Assembly (NCBI GenBank): GCA_012842395.1
Contig: DUSX01000009.1
Span: 124,001-188,000, forward strand
From: Bacillota bacterium
GTDB taxonomy: Bacteria; Bacillota; SHA-98; UBA4971
Direction of reading: 5' to 3'
Length of the DNA stretch: 64,000 nt
Below, one piece after another: positions 8,853 through 17,663 of the stretch; the stretch's first letter is position 1, and each line of letters begins with the position of its first letter. The translations under genes were made by a program, and so were the position numbers. Under the pieces are notes generated by a model that was not told where the DNA came from, made no database searches, and saw only the letters and a list, made by a program, of their open reading frames with translations.

Positions 8853-9574
8853 TGGGGTGTATGGCCAAGGCTACCGTGAGCGCCATGTACATCGTGAAGA
8901 ACGAGGAGGAGTTCCTGCCGTTTTCCATCCGGTCCATATACAACGTGGTGGACGAGATCGTGGTGGTCGACGGGGGGTCCACCGACCGCACGGTTGAGAT
9001 CGCCAGGAGCTTTGCAAAGACGCGAAAGGTGCTCTTCTGTGACAGCCCGGATTACTCGGTGAACAGAAACCTCGCCCTGGAGGCGGCCACCGGCGTCTGG
9101 CTCATGCCGATGGACGCGGACATGGTGTTCTACAGCGACATCAACGAGGCAGTGCCGCGGCTCATCCGCAATCCCCACGTGGACGTCTACTATTGCTGGT
9201 TCTATCACCTGATGCGGGAGCCGAACCTAATGCAGAACCAGAGCGACTGCGATCCCCTCTATCGCCGGGAGTTTTTCCTGGTGAGGCGGCGGCCGGGGCT
9301 TCGATGGGTCGGCGCGGTGCACGAGCGCTTGGAGGGCACCGGGCCCAACGTCGCCGACTCGGGGCTGCACTTCGTCCACTACGGTTACGTCAAGCCCCAG
9401 CGCGAGGTGTTCAAGAGGTGGGTCAAGTACGCGATGCTCGAGGGCAAGGGCGAGCGAGCGTACGAGGGCGTTTGCCCTGACACCATCTTGGACGACCGCC
9501 CTGTGCGGCCGTTCACCCGCGGGCATCCCGAGGTCATCGCCGACTACATCAAGCGGAGGAGCGGTGCGACGTGA
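8852..9574 (+). CDS. GT2 family glycosyltransferase
   Basis: A 240-residue GT2 (GT-A fold) glycosyltransferase. The signature blocks are SAMYIVKNEEEFLPFSI, IVVVDGGSTDRTVEIA (donor-binding Asp) and LMPMDADMVF, the D-x-D-like metal motif. The C-terminal part HERLEGTGPNVADSGLHFVHYGY resembles the LPS-type beta-1,4-glucosyltransferase subgroup. The ATG at 8852 overlaps the upstream stop by one base and follows AGAGAGGG; ATG 8861 is an equally possible start. It is the third gene of the overlapping glycosyltransferase operon and probably adds one sugar in the same glycan. Acceptor and donor are unknown. Confidence 0.85.
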   Translation: MGCMAKATVSAMYIVKNEEEFLPFSIRSIYNVVDEIVVVDGGSTDRTVEIARSFAKTRKVLFCDSPDYSVNRNLALEAATGVWLMPMDADMVFYSDINEAVPRLIRNPHVDVYYCWFYHLMREPNLMQNQSDCDPLYRREFFLVRRRPGLRWVGAVHERLEGTGPNVADSGLHFVHYGYVKPQREVFKRWVKYAMLEGKGERAYEGVCPDTILDDRPVRPFTRGHPEVIADYIKRRSGAT

Positions 9575-10827
9575 GCGCCGTTCGCGGGTGGCGCCGCGCA
9601 GACACATCGGGGTCGCCAGCCTCAGCCTGGCGGACCCTCCCGGATGAGTCGCGGGGGACACGAGGGGCGCCGGGTGCCTTCGCGACCACCGTTCCACCCG
9701 TGGTGTGGGAGGGAGACTTCGAGAGCCTTCACAGCTTCGCTCACGTAAACAGGGAGCTTGTGCTCGCGCTCCTCAGAAGAGGCGTGGACGTGCGCATCAG
9801 CCCGGTTCCTTCCCCCGTGCAGGCGCCCGCCCCGGCCTCGTCCGCTCCCGGGGCTTTGCCGCCGGTGCTGTCGTGGGGCAGATACGAGCCACTCCGGAAA
9901 GCCGCAGGGACCCCGCGCCCGGGCGGGGGCCACCGCCGTCCGGTCCACGTGAGACATCAGTGGCCGCCCAACTTCAGGCGGCCGAGTGCCTGCAGCAAGT
10001 TCGTTCTGATCCTGCCGTGGGAATATGGCTACCTGCCTTCCGCGTGGGTCGGCCCGGTAGCCAGTGAGGTGGACGAGGTGTGGGCGTACTCGGGCTATGT
10101 GCGTGACTGCTACGTAAGGAGCGGGCTTCCTGCGGCCAGGGTGGCTGTAGTCCCATTAGGGGTCGATCCCTCGTTGTTCACTCCGCATGCATCGCCAGTA
10201 CCCATCCCGTCCACCCGGGGCTACAGGTTTCTCTTTGTCGGAGGCGCGGCCACGAGCCGCAAAGGGTTTGATGTGTTGCTGAGGGCGTTCGTTCGGGCGT
10301 TCCGCCGGTCCGATGATGTGTGCCTTGTGGTGAAGGATCACTTTTACGGCCCGGTGACGGGAGAGATCGACGCTGTGCAGGCGGACCCCGCCGCGCCCGA
10401 GGTGGTCTACGTTTATGGAGATGCTGACCCTTGGACGATGCCCGGGTACTACACAGCGTGCGACTGCCTGGTCCTCCCGTACAGGGCGGAAGGGTTCTGC
10501 CTGCCGGCGCTCGAGGCAATGGCCTGCCAGCGGCCGGTGATCGTGACTGGGCACGGAGCGGCGCTCGATTTCTGCGAGCCCGACTCAAGCTACCTGATCC
10601 CCGCGAAAGAGGCGGTGTTCCCAGAGATGCGCGTTGGTGACTTTCCGACCTGCGGACCGCCTGGGTGGGCGGAGCCCGATGAGGACGCCCTCGTGAGCCT
10701 GCTGCGTCACGTGTTCACCCACAGGGACGAGGCCGCGGCGAAGGCGCACGTGGCACGTGCCAGGGTGCTCGAGCGGTTCACGTGGGACGCAGCGGCGGCC
10801 GAAGCCATCCGTAGGCTCGGGGAATGA
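9571..10827 (+). CDS. GT4 family glycosyltransferase
   Basis: A 418-residue GT4 glycosyltransferase that starts at a GTG overlapping the stop of the GT2 gene (GTGA overlap). After about 30 low-complexity residues the domain begins PPVVWEGDFESLHSFAHVNRELVLALLRRGVDV. It continues with VVPLGVDPSLFTP, FLFVGGAATSRKGFDVLLRAFV and the donor-site LPYRAEGFCLPALEAMACQRP. The end is ERFTWDAAAAEAI. It resembles half one of the first operon gene more than half two, so both GT4 subtypes recur in this operon. Acceptor unknown; a role in a spore or cell-surface glycan is inferred from the neighbouring SPOCS genes. Confidence 0.83.
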   Translation: MSAVRGWRRADTSGSPASAWRTLPDESRGTRGAPGAFATTVPPVVWEGDFESLHSFAHVNRELVLALLRRGVDVRISPVPSPVQAPAPASSAPGALPPVLSWGRYEPLRKAAGTPRPGGGHRRPVHVRHQWPPNFRRPSACSKFVLILPWEYGYLPSAWVGPVASEVDEVWAYSGYVRDCYVRSGLPAARVAVVPLGVDPSLFTPHASPVPIPSTRGYRFLFVGGAATSRKGFDVLLRAFVRAFRRSDDVCLVVKDHFYGPVTGEIDAVQADPAAPEVVYVYGDADPWTMPGYYTACDCLVLPYRAEGFCLPALEAMACQRPVIVTGHGAALDFCEPDSSYLIPAKEAVFPEMRVGDFPTCGPPGWAEPDEDALVSLLRHVFTHRDEAAAKAHVARARVLERFTWDAAAAEAIRRLGE

Positions 10828-10925
10828 GCCGTGCCGGAGACCTCCACCTCGTGCGGTCTCGCGGGCTCCGTCGGCTCGACGGCCCAACGATAGGAGCGGC
10901 CTGATGGCAAGAGAGGTCGCGTGTT

Positions 10926-10934
10926 CATACAATA
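10926..10934 (+). promoter_or_regulatory. sigma-E/sigma-K-type -10 element ahead of the first SPOCS gene
   Basis: CATACAATA at 10926-10934 matches both the sigma-E -10 (CATACAAT) and the sigma-K -10 (CATA-NNN-TA). It lies about 150 bases before the SPOCS gene start at 11084. No convincing -35 is visible at 14-16 bases upstream, so the call rests on the -10 and the sporulation context. The rest of 10828-11083 holds no gene. Confidence 0.4.
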
Positions 10935-11083
10935 GGGTGCAAGGCTGCTGGGCTTCGCGAAGAGATGTCTAGACGTGTCGCTGTGAGTTTGGCGCAGAGG
11001 TCTGCGCTGCGCTGTGGCACGCGGGCGTGCAGGGGCTGCCGGCGCTTGCGCTCCGGCGACGGCCGCGAGGGGAGGGCAGGTCA

Positions 11084-13033
11084 ATGGCGACGACCGTGGG
11101 GAGGACGCGAAACAGCCCCGAGGTGCAGTTCACTCTGCCCATGAGGGCTCTCAAGATCAAGAATATCCGTGCTGACGTGACGAACGTCAGCGTTGAGATA
11201 ATACCTGACAAAGTGATCGTTCAGGGAACCATCGCCAAGCAAGTCTTCTTCGTTGCTGAGGACGATATCGTTCACCACTTCCCCGAGGAAATGCGCTTCT
11301 CCGCGCTGGTCGAGGTGCCGGGCGCGCGTCCCGGGATGCTCGCGCAGGTCCATCCGAGCATTTTCAACGTCATTGCCTTCCTCAGCCCCGACGGAAACCA
11401 GATTCTCCAGAAGGTCATCGTTGACGTGGACGTGGTGGTTACCGACTTCGTTCAGCTCCGTGTGGCCGAGGACCCCTACGGCACGCCGGTCATCACCGAG
11501 GCCGTGGTGGGAGAGGCTACCGGGCAAGTGCTGGAGACGGGGACGGTGACCTTGGCCGTGCCCGCCACCAAAGTAACGGAGATCCGCGCAACTCCCGAGA
11601 TCACCGGTGTGACCGTGAACCCCGGTGAGGTGATTGTGAACGGGAACATCCTCAAGCAGTTGTTCTTTGTGGGCACGGACGGGGTCGATCGCCACCAGGG
11701 AGTGGCGGCGCCTTTCTCGGTGACCGTAGCGATCCCCGGGGCCCAGCCGGGGATGAACGTGCAGGTACACCCGATGGTGAGGGACGTGGCTTTCTCGCTG
11801 GAGCCGCAAGGCATGCTTGTGGCGCAGGAAGTGGTCCTCGATGTGTTCGTGAAGGTCACCGAGACTACCGAGCTAGTCCTCGCGCTGGGTGAGGGACCCC
11901 TCATCAAGACCGAGCGGGTGCTCGGCCAGGGGTTCACGGAGCTCATGGAGGAGGCCACGGTCACGCTGGCGCAGCCCGCAGCGAGCCTCGTGGGGATAAC
12001 GGCGCGGTTCGAGAGCGTGCGCGCGCGTGCCATCGAGAACAAGGTCATCCTACAGGGGACCATCGTCAAGGATGTAACCTATGTGACGGCCGCGGGCACG
12101 CAGGCTACGGAGACGTTCACCATCCCCTTCAGCGATTTCGCGGACGTGCCCGGCTCGAGGCCCGGCCTGAATGTGTTCGTGAGGCCCGAGGTGCGGGCGG
12201 TGTTGTTCGATCCGACGCAGACAGGCACGAACATCTCGGAGAAAATCGTGGCGGACATCTTCGTGACGGTCACCGAGACGGCGCAGATCCCGGTGGCTAT
12301 AGAGCCGTATGGGCCGCAAGTCAAGGTGCAGCAAGTCATAGGCGAGGGGACAGCTCAGGTCCTCGCCGAGAAGGTGATCGCGCGGGTCCTCCCGATCAGC
12401 ATCGAGTTCGCCAGGATCTTGATATCAGAAGGCGTGGAGGTTTCGAGGCAGGCCCTTCTCGAGACGACGGTCGCCGCGCCCGTGTCGGCGGTCAAGATAC
12501 GGGCTGTCGACGCCGCCGCGGAGGGTGTGACGTCGCGCATCCTTGGGGACAAAGTCCTCGTCGAGGGCGTGGTGACAAAGCAGATATTCTTCGTTGGCAC
12601 GGACCAGATCGTTCACCACGTCCAAGACACGCTGCCTTTCAGCGTGCTCGTGGAGTTTCCCGGGCTTGCGCCTGGCGCGAGCGTCACGGCGTCGGTGCGC
12701 GTCGAGAACGTGATCGTCAAGGTCGTGCAGGGCGGCGCGGCCTTTCATCAGCTCGTGATACTGCTGGTCACGGTGGGCACCTCTACTCAGCAGGTCCACC
12801 AGGTCGTGACGAACGTGACCGGGCCCGGGGTCGTGGTGACGAAGGGAAGATTCCTCGTGGACGTCATCGAGGATAGCACGGTTGTGCGGCGTCCGCTCGA
12901 CATAGTCACCGACCTCACCGGTCCGCGAGTCGCAACAGTCACACGTGAGACGCTGCCCCTCATCAGGATCGTGGACGGCACGGTGGGCCCGGAGCCGGTG
13001 TCGGTGGTTACGGGGGCGACGTTCAGCTCGTGA
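11084..13033 (+). CDS. SPOCS (DUF3794) repeat protein, about four domains
   Basis: A 649-residue protein built from about four tandem SPOCS/DUF3794 domains, roughly residues 20-160, 165-300, 305-440 and 450-600. Each has the core block where a VIVQGTI-K-Q-FFV strand is followed by VHH, then an EVPGARPGM turn and an alternating VDVDVVV strand. SPOCS domains occur in spore coat-base proteins such as Clostridioides difficile SipL, where a separate LysM tail binds SpoIVA. Here there is no LysM, signal peptide or membrane segment. The ATG at 11084 follows AGGGGAGGGCAGG; the frame is open a little further upstream without family similarity. It is first of a cluster of six. A spore-envelope structural role is inferred from the family. 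Confidence 0.83.
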   Translation: MATTVGRTRNSPEVQFTLPMRALKIKNIRADVTNVSVEIIPDKVIVQGTIAKQVFFVAEDDIVHHFPEEMRFSALVEVPGARPGMLAQVHPSIFNVIAFLSPDGNQILQKVIVDVDVVVTDFVQLRVAEDPYGTPVITEAVVGEATGQVLETGTVTLAVPATKVTEIRATPEITGVTVNPGEVIVNGNILKQLFFVGTDGVDRHQGVAAPFSVTVAIPGAQPGMNVQVHPMVRDVAFSLEPQGMLVAQEVVLDVFVKVTETTELVLALGEGPLIKTERVLGQGFTELMEEATVTLAQPAASLVGITARFESVRARAIENKVILQGTIVKDVTYVTAAGTQATETFTIPFSDFADVPGSRPGLNVFVRPEVRAVLFDPTQTGTNISEKIVADIFVTVTETAQIPVAIEPYGPQVKVQQVIGEGTAQVLAEKVIARVLPISIEFARILISEGVEVSRQALLETTVAAPVSAVKIRAVDAAAEGVTSRILGDKVLVEGVVTKQIFFVGTDQIVHHVQDTLPFSVLVEFPGLAPGASVTASVRVENVIVKVVQGGAAFHQLVILLVTVGTSTQQVHQVVTNVTGPGVVVTKGRFLVDVIEDSTVVRRPLDIVTDLTGPRVATVTRETLPLIRIVDGTVGPEPVSVVTGATFSS

Positions 13034-14019
13034 TTCATCACACTTGCGCGGGGACCTCAATACGATATATGGAGAAATGCAGCGAAAGGGGACCGGCCGT
13101 GGCGCTTGGTGCAGCCTGGCAACTAGTTATCATCCTGTCGATCGCGCTCGCCGTGCTGGAGGTCGCGGTCGAGTTCTCGCGCCGCAGGCGGGCTCGCCGC
13201 GCGGCGCCCGCGGCATGCCCGGCTTCGTTTGTCCTCGCTGCCTCGTCACGGTTCGATCCCGGGCTCGTCCACGGCGGGGGCGCGGGCGAGCAGCCGAGAT
13301 CGAGTGCATCCCCCGCAGACTCGGGCGTCCACAAGGTGCGCTCCACACGGAGCGGCGAAGGAAGCCCGCCATCGCGGAGAACCGCAGATCCGCATCACGC
13401 GCTTCGCGATACCACAGGGCCCGCCGGGCCTGGATGTGCCGGAAACGCGGAGCCTCGTCCAGAGAATCCCTCAAATACCCCGCCCGTTCGAACGGGCAGA
13501 AACCTTTTCCTCGCTGCTAGCGTGTCATGGAAAAGCGACAGAGCGGCGGATCCGCCGGCGGCGGCAGCACGCCAGCCGGAGGAGGAGCTTGCGCGCGCGC
13601 CGGAGTCCACGTGCAGCCCCGGCGTTGCCGCGCCCGTGGCTGAAGCGTCCGCAGTTACCGCGACGCCGGCCGCTACGGCGGCGACGCCGGCTGATTCCGC
13701 GGCGCGCGCGGCCGCGGCACCGCCTGATGCCGGCGCGTTTGCGTGCGCGAACGAGGGGCCCGGTGCCGCGCCTGCGGTCTCACCCGAGGCACCGCCTGCG
13801 CCGGAGGCACCGCCTGCGCCAGGGACGCGCCTGGAGCGAGCCGAGGCGTCTCATGCACATAGCAACGTTCGCGTGGATGAACGAGCCCGGAGGCACGGAG
13901 GCCCGTCCGATCCATATAGACGACTGCCTAAAGAAAGGGGGGACTGGAGGAAGGCTGGGCCCGCCTTCCTCAGGTCTTCAAGAGAAAGCTCCACGAGGAG
14001 CTTGAAAGGAGGCTCACAG
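13034..14019 (+). other. open stretch of about 990 bases: possible membrane-anchored extension or small membrane protein
   Basis: This gap lies in the same frame as the following SPOCS gene with no stop codon between. Translation from ATG 13069 or GTG 13099 (after AAAGGGGA) gives a strongly hydrophobic stretch, LGAAWQLVIILSIALAVLEV, then an Arg-rich stop-transfer segment, then about 270 residues rich in Ala, Pro, Ser and Arg. Codon third positions are GC-rich at first and less so in the middle. It could be a real N-terminal anchor and linker for the SPOCS protein or a separate small protein. It could also be a chance open frame, which is common at this GC content. Against fusion: a full ribosome site at 14005-14012 and a sigma-K-like motif at 13895-13921 lie inside it. 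Confidence 0.3.
13895..13921 (+). promoter_or_regulatory. sigma-K-like promoter ahead of the three-domain SPOCS gene
   Basis: AC at 13895-13896 is followed after exactly 16 bases by CATATAGAC at 13913-13921. The CATA half of the sigma-K -10 is exact and the trailing TA is not. It lies about 100 bases ahead of the ATG at 14020. Confidence 0.35.
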
Positions 14020-15336
14020 ATGATTGACATAACGCAGATCGTGGACCAGAAAGCAACGATCAAGGTGGAGAGGGTCATTGGCCACGGCACGAAGGAGGTG
14101 CTGCTGGAGGAGACGAAGACCGTGCCGGCCATCAAGATAGTTGAGATCGTTCCTGTTCTCACCAACGTCCGGTCCATCGTGAAGAACGGGAAGGTCATCG
14201 TTCAGGGCACCGTTCATAAGCAGATCTTTTACATCGGCACGGATAACCTCGAGCACCATCTCGCAGAGGACATCGATTTCAGCGAGCTCGTCGACGTGGT
14301 GCCGCTCGACCCGGCGCGTCCGGTGACTGAGGGCATGAACCAGCGCGACATGTCCGTCATCGAGAACAACGTGTTCGAGTTCGACCCGGCGACCGGCACT
14401 CTTACCCAGAAGATCGTGCTCAGGCTCCAGGTGAAGGTGACGGACACAGAGCAACTCGCGGTTGCGTTGTCGCCCTACGGCACCTTCATCAAGGCTGCCG
14501 TGGTCGTAGGGGAGGCGACCAAGCAGAAGTTCATCGAAGAGACGAAGACATTGCCTGCCACCAAGGTGATCGAGATCATCCCGCGCATTTCCAATATAAA
14601 GCACATAGTCAAGAACGGTAAGGTCATAGTGCAGGGCACGCTTCACAAGCAGATATTCTACGTGGGCACCGATGACCTCGTTCACCACATCGCCGAGGAC
14701 ATAGGGTTCAGCGACCTAGTCGAGGTGCCACCGTTGAACCCTAACTTCCCGGTGCAGGAGGGCATGGACTCGCAGGACCACTCCGTCGTCGACAACCTCG
14801 TATTCGAGTTCGACCCGGCGACAGGGACTCTGACGCAGAAGATAATACTCCTCCTGGGCGTGAAGGTCACCGAGACGGAGCAGATACCGGTTGCCGTCGA
14901 CCCGTACGGCACGGTGATTGCGGCTGACCTCGTGGTAGGGCATGGCACGAAGCAGAAGCTCATCGAGGAGACGAAGACCTTGGCAGCCACGAAGATCGTA
15001 GACGTGGAGGCCAGGATCAGCGAGATCAGCTCGATCGTGAAGAACGGCAAGGTGATAGTGCAGGGGATCGTGCACAAGCAGATCTTCTACGTTGGCACCG
15101 ACGACCTCGTCCATCACCTCGCGGAGGACCTGCCCTTCAGCGAGATGGTGGAGGTCACGCCGATAAACCCGGAGGTGCCCGTGCGCGAGGGCATGGATGA
15201 GCAGGATCACTCGTTCATCGAGAACATCGTCTGGGAATTCGACCCGGCGACAGGCAGCTTCACAGAGAAGATCGTGATCCGGATAGACGTGAAGGTTACC
15301 CAATTCGGGCAGATCGGAGTGGTCATCGACCCGTAA
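14020..15336 (+). CDS. SPOCS (DUF3794) protein with three near-identical repeats
   Basis: A 438-residue protein made of three tandem SPOCS domains of about 140 residues that are unusually similar to one another. Each carries VVGHGTK or GEATKQK, then EETKT-LPATKV, then IVKNGKVIVQGT-HKQIFYVGTD, then VHH-AEDI-FS, then a FEFDPATGTLTQKI strand. Such similarity suggests recent internal duplication or gene conversion, unlike the diverged repeats of the other SPOCS proteins here. The ATG at 14020 is strongly supported by AAAGGAGG at 14005-14012, although the frame stays open for 330 codons upstream. There is no LysM. Inferred role: spore coat or envelope structural protein. Confidence 0.85.
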   Translation: MIDITQIVDQKATIKVERVIGHGTKEVLLEETKTVPAIKIVEIVPVLTNVRSIVKNGKVIVQGTVHKQIFYIGTDNLEHHLAEDIDFSELVDVVPLDPARPVTEGMNQRDMSVIENNVFEFDPATGTLTQKIVLRLQVKVTDTEQLAVALSPYGTFIKAAVVVGEATKQKFIEETKTLPATKVIEIIPRISNIKHIVKNGKVIVQGTLHKQIFYVGTDDLVHHIAEDIGFSDLVEVPPLNPNFPVQEGMDSQDHSVVDNLVFEFDPATGTLTQKIILLLGVKVTETEQIPVAVDPYGTVIAADLVVGHGTKQKLIEETKTLAATKIVDVEARISEISSIVKNGKVIVQGIVHKQIFYVGTDDLVHHLAEDLPFSEMVEVTPINPEVPVREGMDEQDHSFIENIVWEFDPATGSFTEKIVIRIDVKVTQFGQIGVVIDP

Positions 15337-15546
15337 CGAAGCCCGCGGCGTAGCGCAGCAGGACAGCTCGGCAGCGGGTCCGCAGGGCGCTACGCCATGC
15401 TGCGACGAACTTGGGGCGCAGAAGACGGGGGCGCACGATGGCGGCGCGCGGGGAGGGCACGCGCTGACGGCGCGTGCGGGGGCGCGCCCGGGGATGCGGC
15501 GAATGCACGAGGAGCGCGGTGACTGCACTGCACGAGGGGCAGACCG

Positions 15547-15575
15547 GGCAGGTATCGGGAATGGTACCTGCCTTT
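15547..15575 (+). terminator. possible terminator after the three-repeat SPOCS gene
   Basis: A 10-bp stem with one G-T pair (GGCAGGTATC at 15547-15556 with GGTACCTGCC at 15563-15572) and a 6-base loop is followed by only three T residues. It sits about 210 bases after the SPOCS stop and 40 bases before the next gene, so it could also be a 5' UTR hairpin of the GT4 gene. Confidence 0.35.
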
Positions 15576-15614
15576 CCCACGTATAAAGGGTAAAAACGGG
15601 GAGGAGGCGGGGAC

Positions 15615-16691
15615 GTGCGGGTTCTTCTGCAGAGCAGGGCTGATCTTCTCACCCTTCCGGCTGGCGACACGATCCAGGTCCTCGAGACCCAAAAGGCCCT
15701 TTGCGCGCTTGGGGTGGACGCCAAGTACAGCGGGGATCTCGCGCCGGACCTCGAAGGCTACGACCTGGTGCATCTGTTCAACCTGACGAGGGTGGCCGAA
15801 ACCGCCGCTCAGTGCGAGAACGCTGTGCGACGCGGCAAGCCGGTGGTGGTATCGCCCATTTACTGGAACCCGGAGGAGTACATTCTCCACGAGAGTCCCC
15901 GGTTGCAGGCGGCGCTGCTGAAGTACTGGCGCCAGGATGACCCGTTGCGTCGCAGGGTGGTGCAGTCTGCGGCGATGCTCCTGCCCAATGCCGAGGCCGA
16001 GATGCGCCTCATCGAGAGAGACCTTGGGGTGACAGCGCCGTTCCGCGTGGTGCCGAACGCGGCCGACCCGGCCTTCGCGCGAGCGGACGCGAGGGAGTTC
16101 CTGTCGAGGTTCGGGCTGACGGATTTCGTGCTCTGCTGCGCCAGGATCTCGCCCAGGAAGAACCAGCTCGCGTTGGTGAGAGCGACGCGCGGCTTGGGAT
16201 TCCCAGTGGTCTTCATAGGCCCGGTGAACGACCCGTTCTACCTCGAGGCCTGCAGGAAAGAAGCTGACCAGTCCCACCATTTCCTCGGCTTCATGCCCCA
16301 GACGCAGCTGGGCAGCGCGTATGCAGCGGCCCGGGTCCACGTGTTGCCGAGCTGGTTTGAAACGCCCGGCCTTGCCAGTCTCGAAGCCGCGCTGGCCGGG
16401 TGCAACATCGTATCGACGGACAGGGGGACGGCCCGGGAATACTTCGGGGATCTCGCCTGGTACTGCGATCCCGCCGACGTGGGCTCCATCAGGGAGGCGG
16501 TGACGGCCGCCTATCGGGCGCCGCGGCGGCGGGAGTTGGCGGCTGTTGTGAGGACCCGCTTCACCTGGGAACGCGCGGCGCGGGAGACCGCCGAGGCTTA
16601 TGCCCAGGTCTTGGCGGGGTCCGGGCGCGGGCGATGGGGCCCGGGAGCCGCGGCGCCCCGAGGCCGAATACAGGGCTCGAGCCGCGAATAG
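15615..16691 (+). CDS. GT4 family glycosyltransferase
   Basis: A 358-residue GT4 glycosyltransferase. N-terminal MRVLLQSRADLLTLPAGDTIQVLETQKAL is followed by the domain-2 blocks RVVPNAADPAF and CCARISPRKNQLALVRA. The donor-binding segment is VHVLPSWFETPGLASLEAALAGCNIVSTD. In the usual E-x7-E position the first Glu (in FETPG) and the later Glu (in LEAALAG) are both present. The GTG start has an excellent GGGGAGGAGG ribosome site. It sits between SPOCS genes, suggesting its glycan product is tied to the same structure. Acceptor and donor are not deducible. Confidence 0.85.
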   Translation: MRVLLQSRADLLTLPAGDTIQVLETQKALCALGVDAKYSGDLAPDLEGYDLVHLFNLTRVAETAAQCENAVRRGKPVVVSPIYWNPEEYILHESPRLQAALLKYWRQDDPLRRRVVQSAAMLLPNAEAEMRLIERDLGVTAPFRVVPNAADPAFARADAREFLSRFGLTDFVLCCARISPRKNQLALVRATRGLGFPVVFIGPVNDPFYLEACRKEADQSHHFLGFMPQTQLGSAYAAARVHVLPSWFETPGLASLEAALAGCNIVSTDRGTAREYFGDLAWYCDPADVGSIREAVTAAYRAPRRRELAAVVRTRFTWERAARETAEAYAQVLAGSGRGRWGPGAAAPRGRIQGSSRE

Positions 16692-16747
16692 CCATTTCAA
16701 TGCACCGCACCAACGAGCGAGCGCGATGCGCGCACGAGGATTTCACA

Positions 16748-17470
16748 GTGAGCATGAGCACGCGGATCCCACACAAGGGCCTATGCGTGAAAACGGAGAC
16801 CCTCCGTGTCGAGCGGGTCGTGTGCCGGCTCGCACGCGAGGTCACCATCGAGTCCCGCCACCCGGCACCAGAGGACGTGCGCCAAGCCGTGGGCATCGCC
16901 GTGGATGTGAGGGGGCCGTCGTGGGACGTTTTCCGCGGCTCGGCCCTTGCTTCCGCGACGATCACTGTATGGGCGTACTGTCTGACGGAAGGGGGGCTCA
17001 TGCGCGCGCTCTCCTGGGCGGAGGACCTTCGCGTTCTAATGGAGGATGCTGCCCTGCAGCCCGGCATGCGCGTCGAGGCCCGCGTGAGCGCGGAGCCCCA
17101 AGAGGCGCTGGTTGTTCTGGAGGAGGACTCTGCCTTTGCCCCCGAAACCCGAGCGGAATCACACGCGGCAGCCGCGATCCCCCGGAGCGGCCGACAGGTA
17201 CTGGTCGTGACGACGGTTCACATCGAGGCCATCGTGCTCGAGGCCGCGGTGCTTCCGGTCGTCGTGTGTGTAGAAGCCGTGGAGCCTGCCGAGTGCGGCG
17301 GGCCCGTCGAGCTCGTCGAGCCTGCCAGGCTCCCCGGTGGTGAGGAAGGGGCTCGCGGGAACGGACGCGTTGAGGCCGCTCTGCCAGGCGGGGCATGGGC
17401 GTGTGTCCGGCGGGTGCTGGAGGGGCTTCGCTCGCGTGCCAAGTGGAAGTGGCGGGCGGCCCGCGTATAG
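16748..17470 (+). CDS. divergent single SPOCS-like protein
   Basis: A 240-residue protein with one diverged SPOCS-like domain. Residues from about 15 read VKTETLRVERVVCRLAREVTIE, the usual opening of a SPOCS repeat. Strands from ATITVWAYC through LQPGMRVEARVSAEP match the middle. The C-terminal third (VHIEAIVLEAAVLPVVVCVE and the Gly/Glu-rich tail) matches nothing I recognise. The GTG at 16748 is chosen because ACGAGG lies eight bases ahead; ATG 16754 and ATG 16700 are alternatives. It follows the GT4 gene by 56 bases and could be cotranscribed. It may be a decaying copy, given its partial domain, so confidence is moderate. Confidence 0.6.
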   Translation: MSMSTRIPHKGLCVKTETLRVERVVCRLAREVTIESRHPAPEDVRQAVGIAVDVRGPSWDVFRGSALASATITVWAYCLTEGGLMRALSWAEDLRVLMEDAALQPGMRVEARVSAEPQEALVVLEEDSAFAPETRAESHAAAAIPRSGRQVLVVTTVHIEAIVLEAAVLPVVVCVEAVEPAECGGPVELVEPARLPGGEEGARGNGRVEAALPGGAWACVRRVLEGLRSRAKWKWRAARV

Positions 17471-17582
17471 GTATGACGCCCGAATTCGGCTGTCCCGTCC
17501 GAACGATGCGCGCCATACCTACGGGCGCCGCCCCGGGGGAGCGCGCGGCCGAAGCGTGTGCACCTTCGCACCGCCGGGGTAA

Positions 17583-17609
17583 CACCCCGGCGTGTCCGGG
17601 CATACAATG
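17583..17609 (+). promoter_or_regulatory. sigma-E/sigma-K-type promoter of the SleL-like gene
   Basis: CATACAAT at 17601-17608 is a full match to the sigma-E -10 and matches sigma-K except for the last base. AC dinucleotides lie 15 and 17 bases upstream, on either side of the sigma-K optimum of 16. It is 55 bases ahead of the ATG at 17664, and the product belongs to a spore-lytic family. Confidence 0.45.
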
Positions 17610-17663
17610 CAGCATGAGCCTGCAGCGGAGATGGACTTCGCTGTGTGGAGGGCATCCTGAAGG

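Noticed and set aside
15390-16700. Long minus-strand open frame opposite the GT4 gene at 15615
   Set aside because: No family motifs; the plus strand has a strong ribosome site and a clear GT4 sequence.
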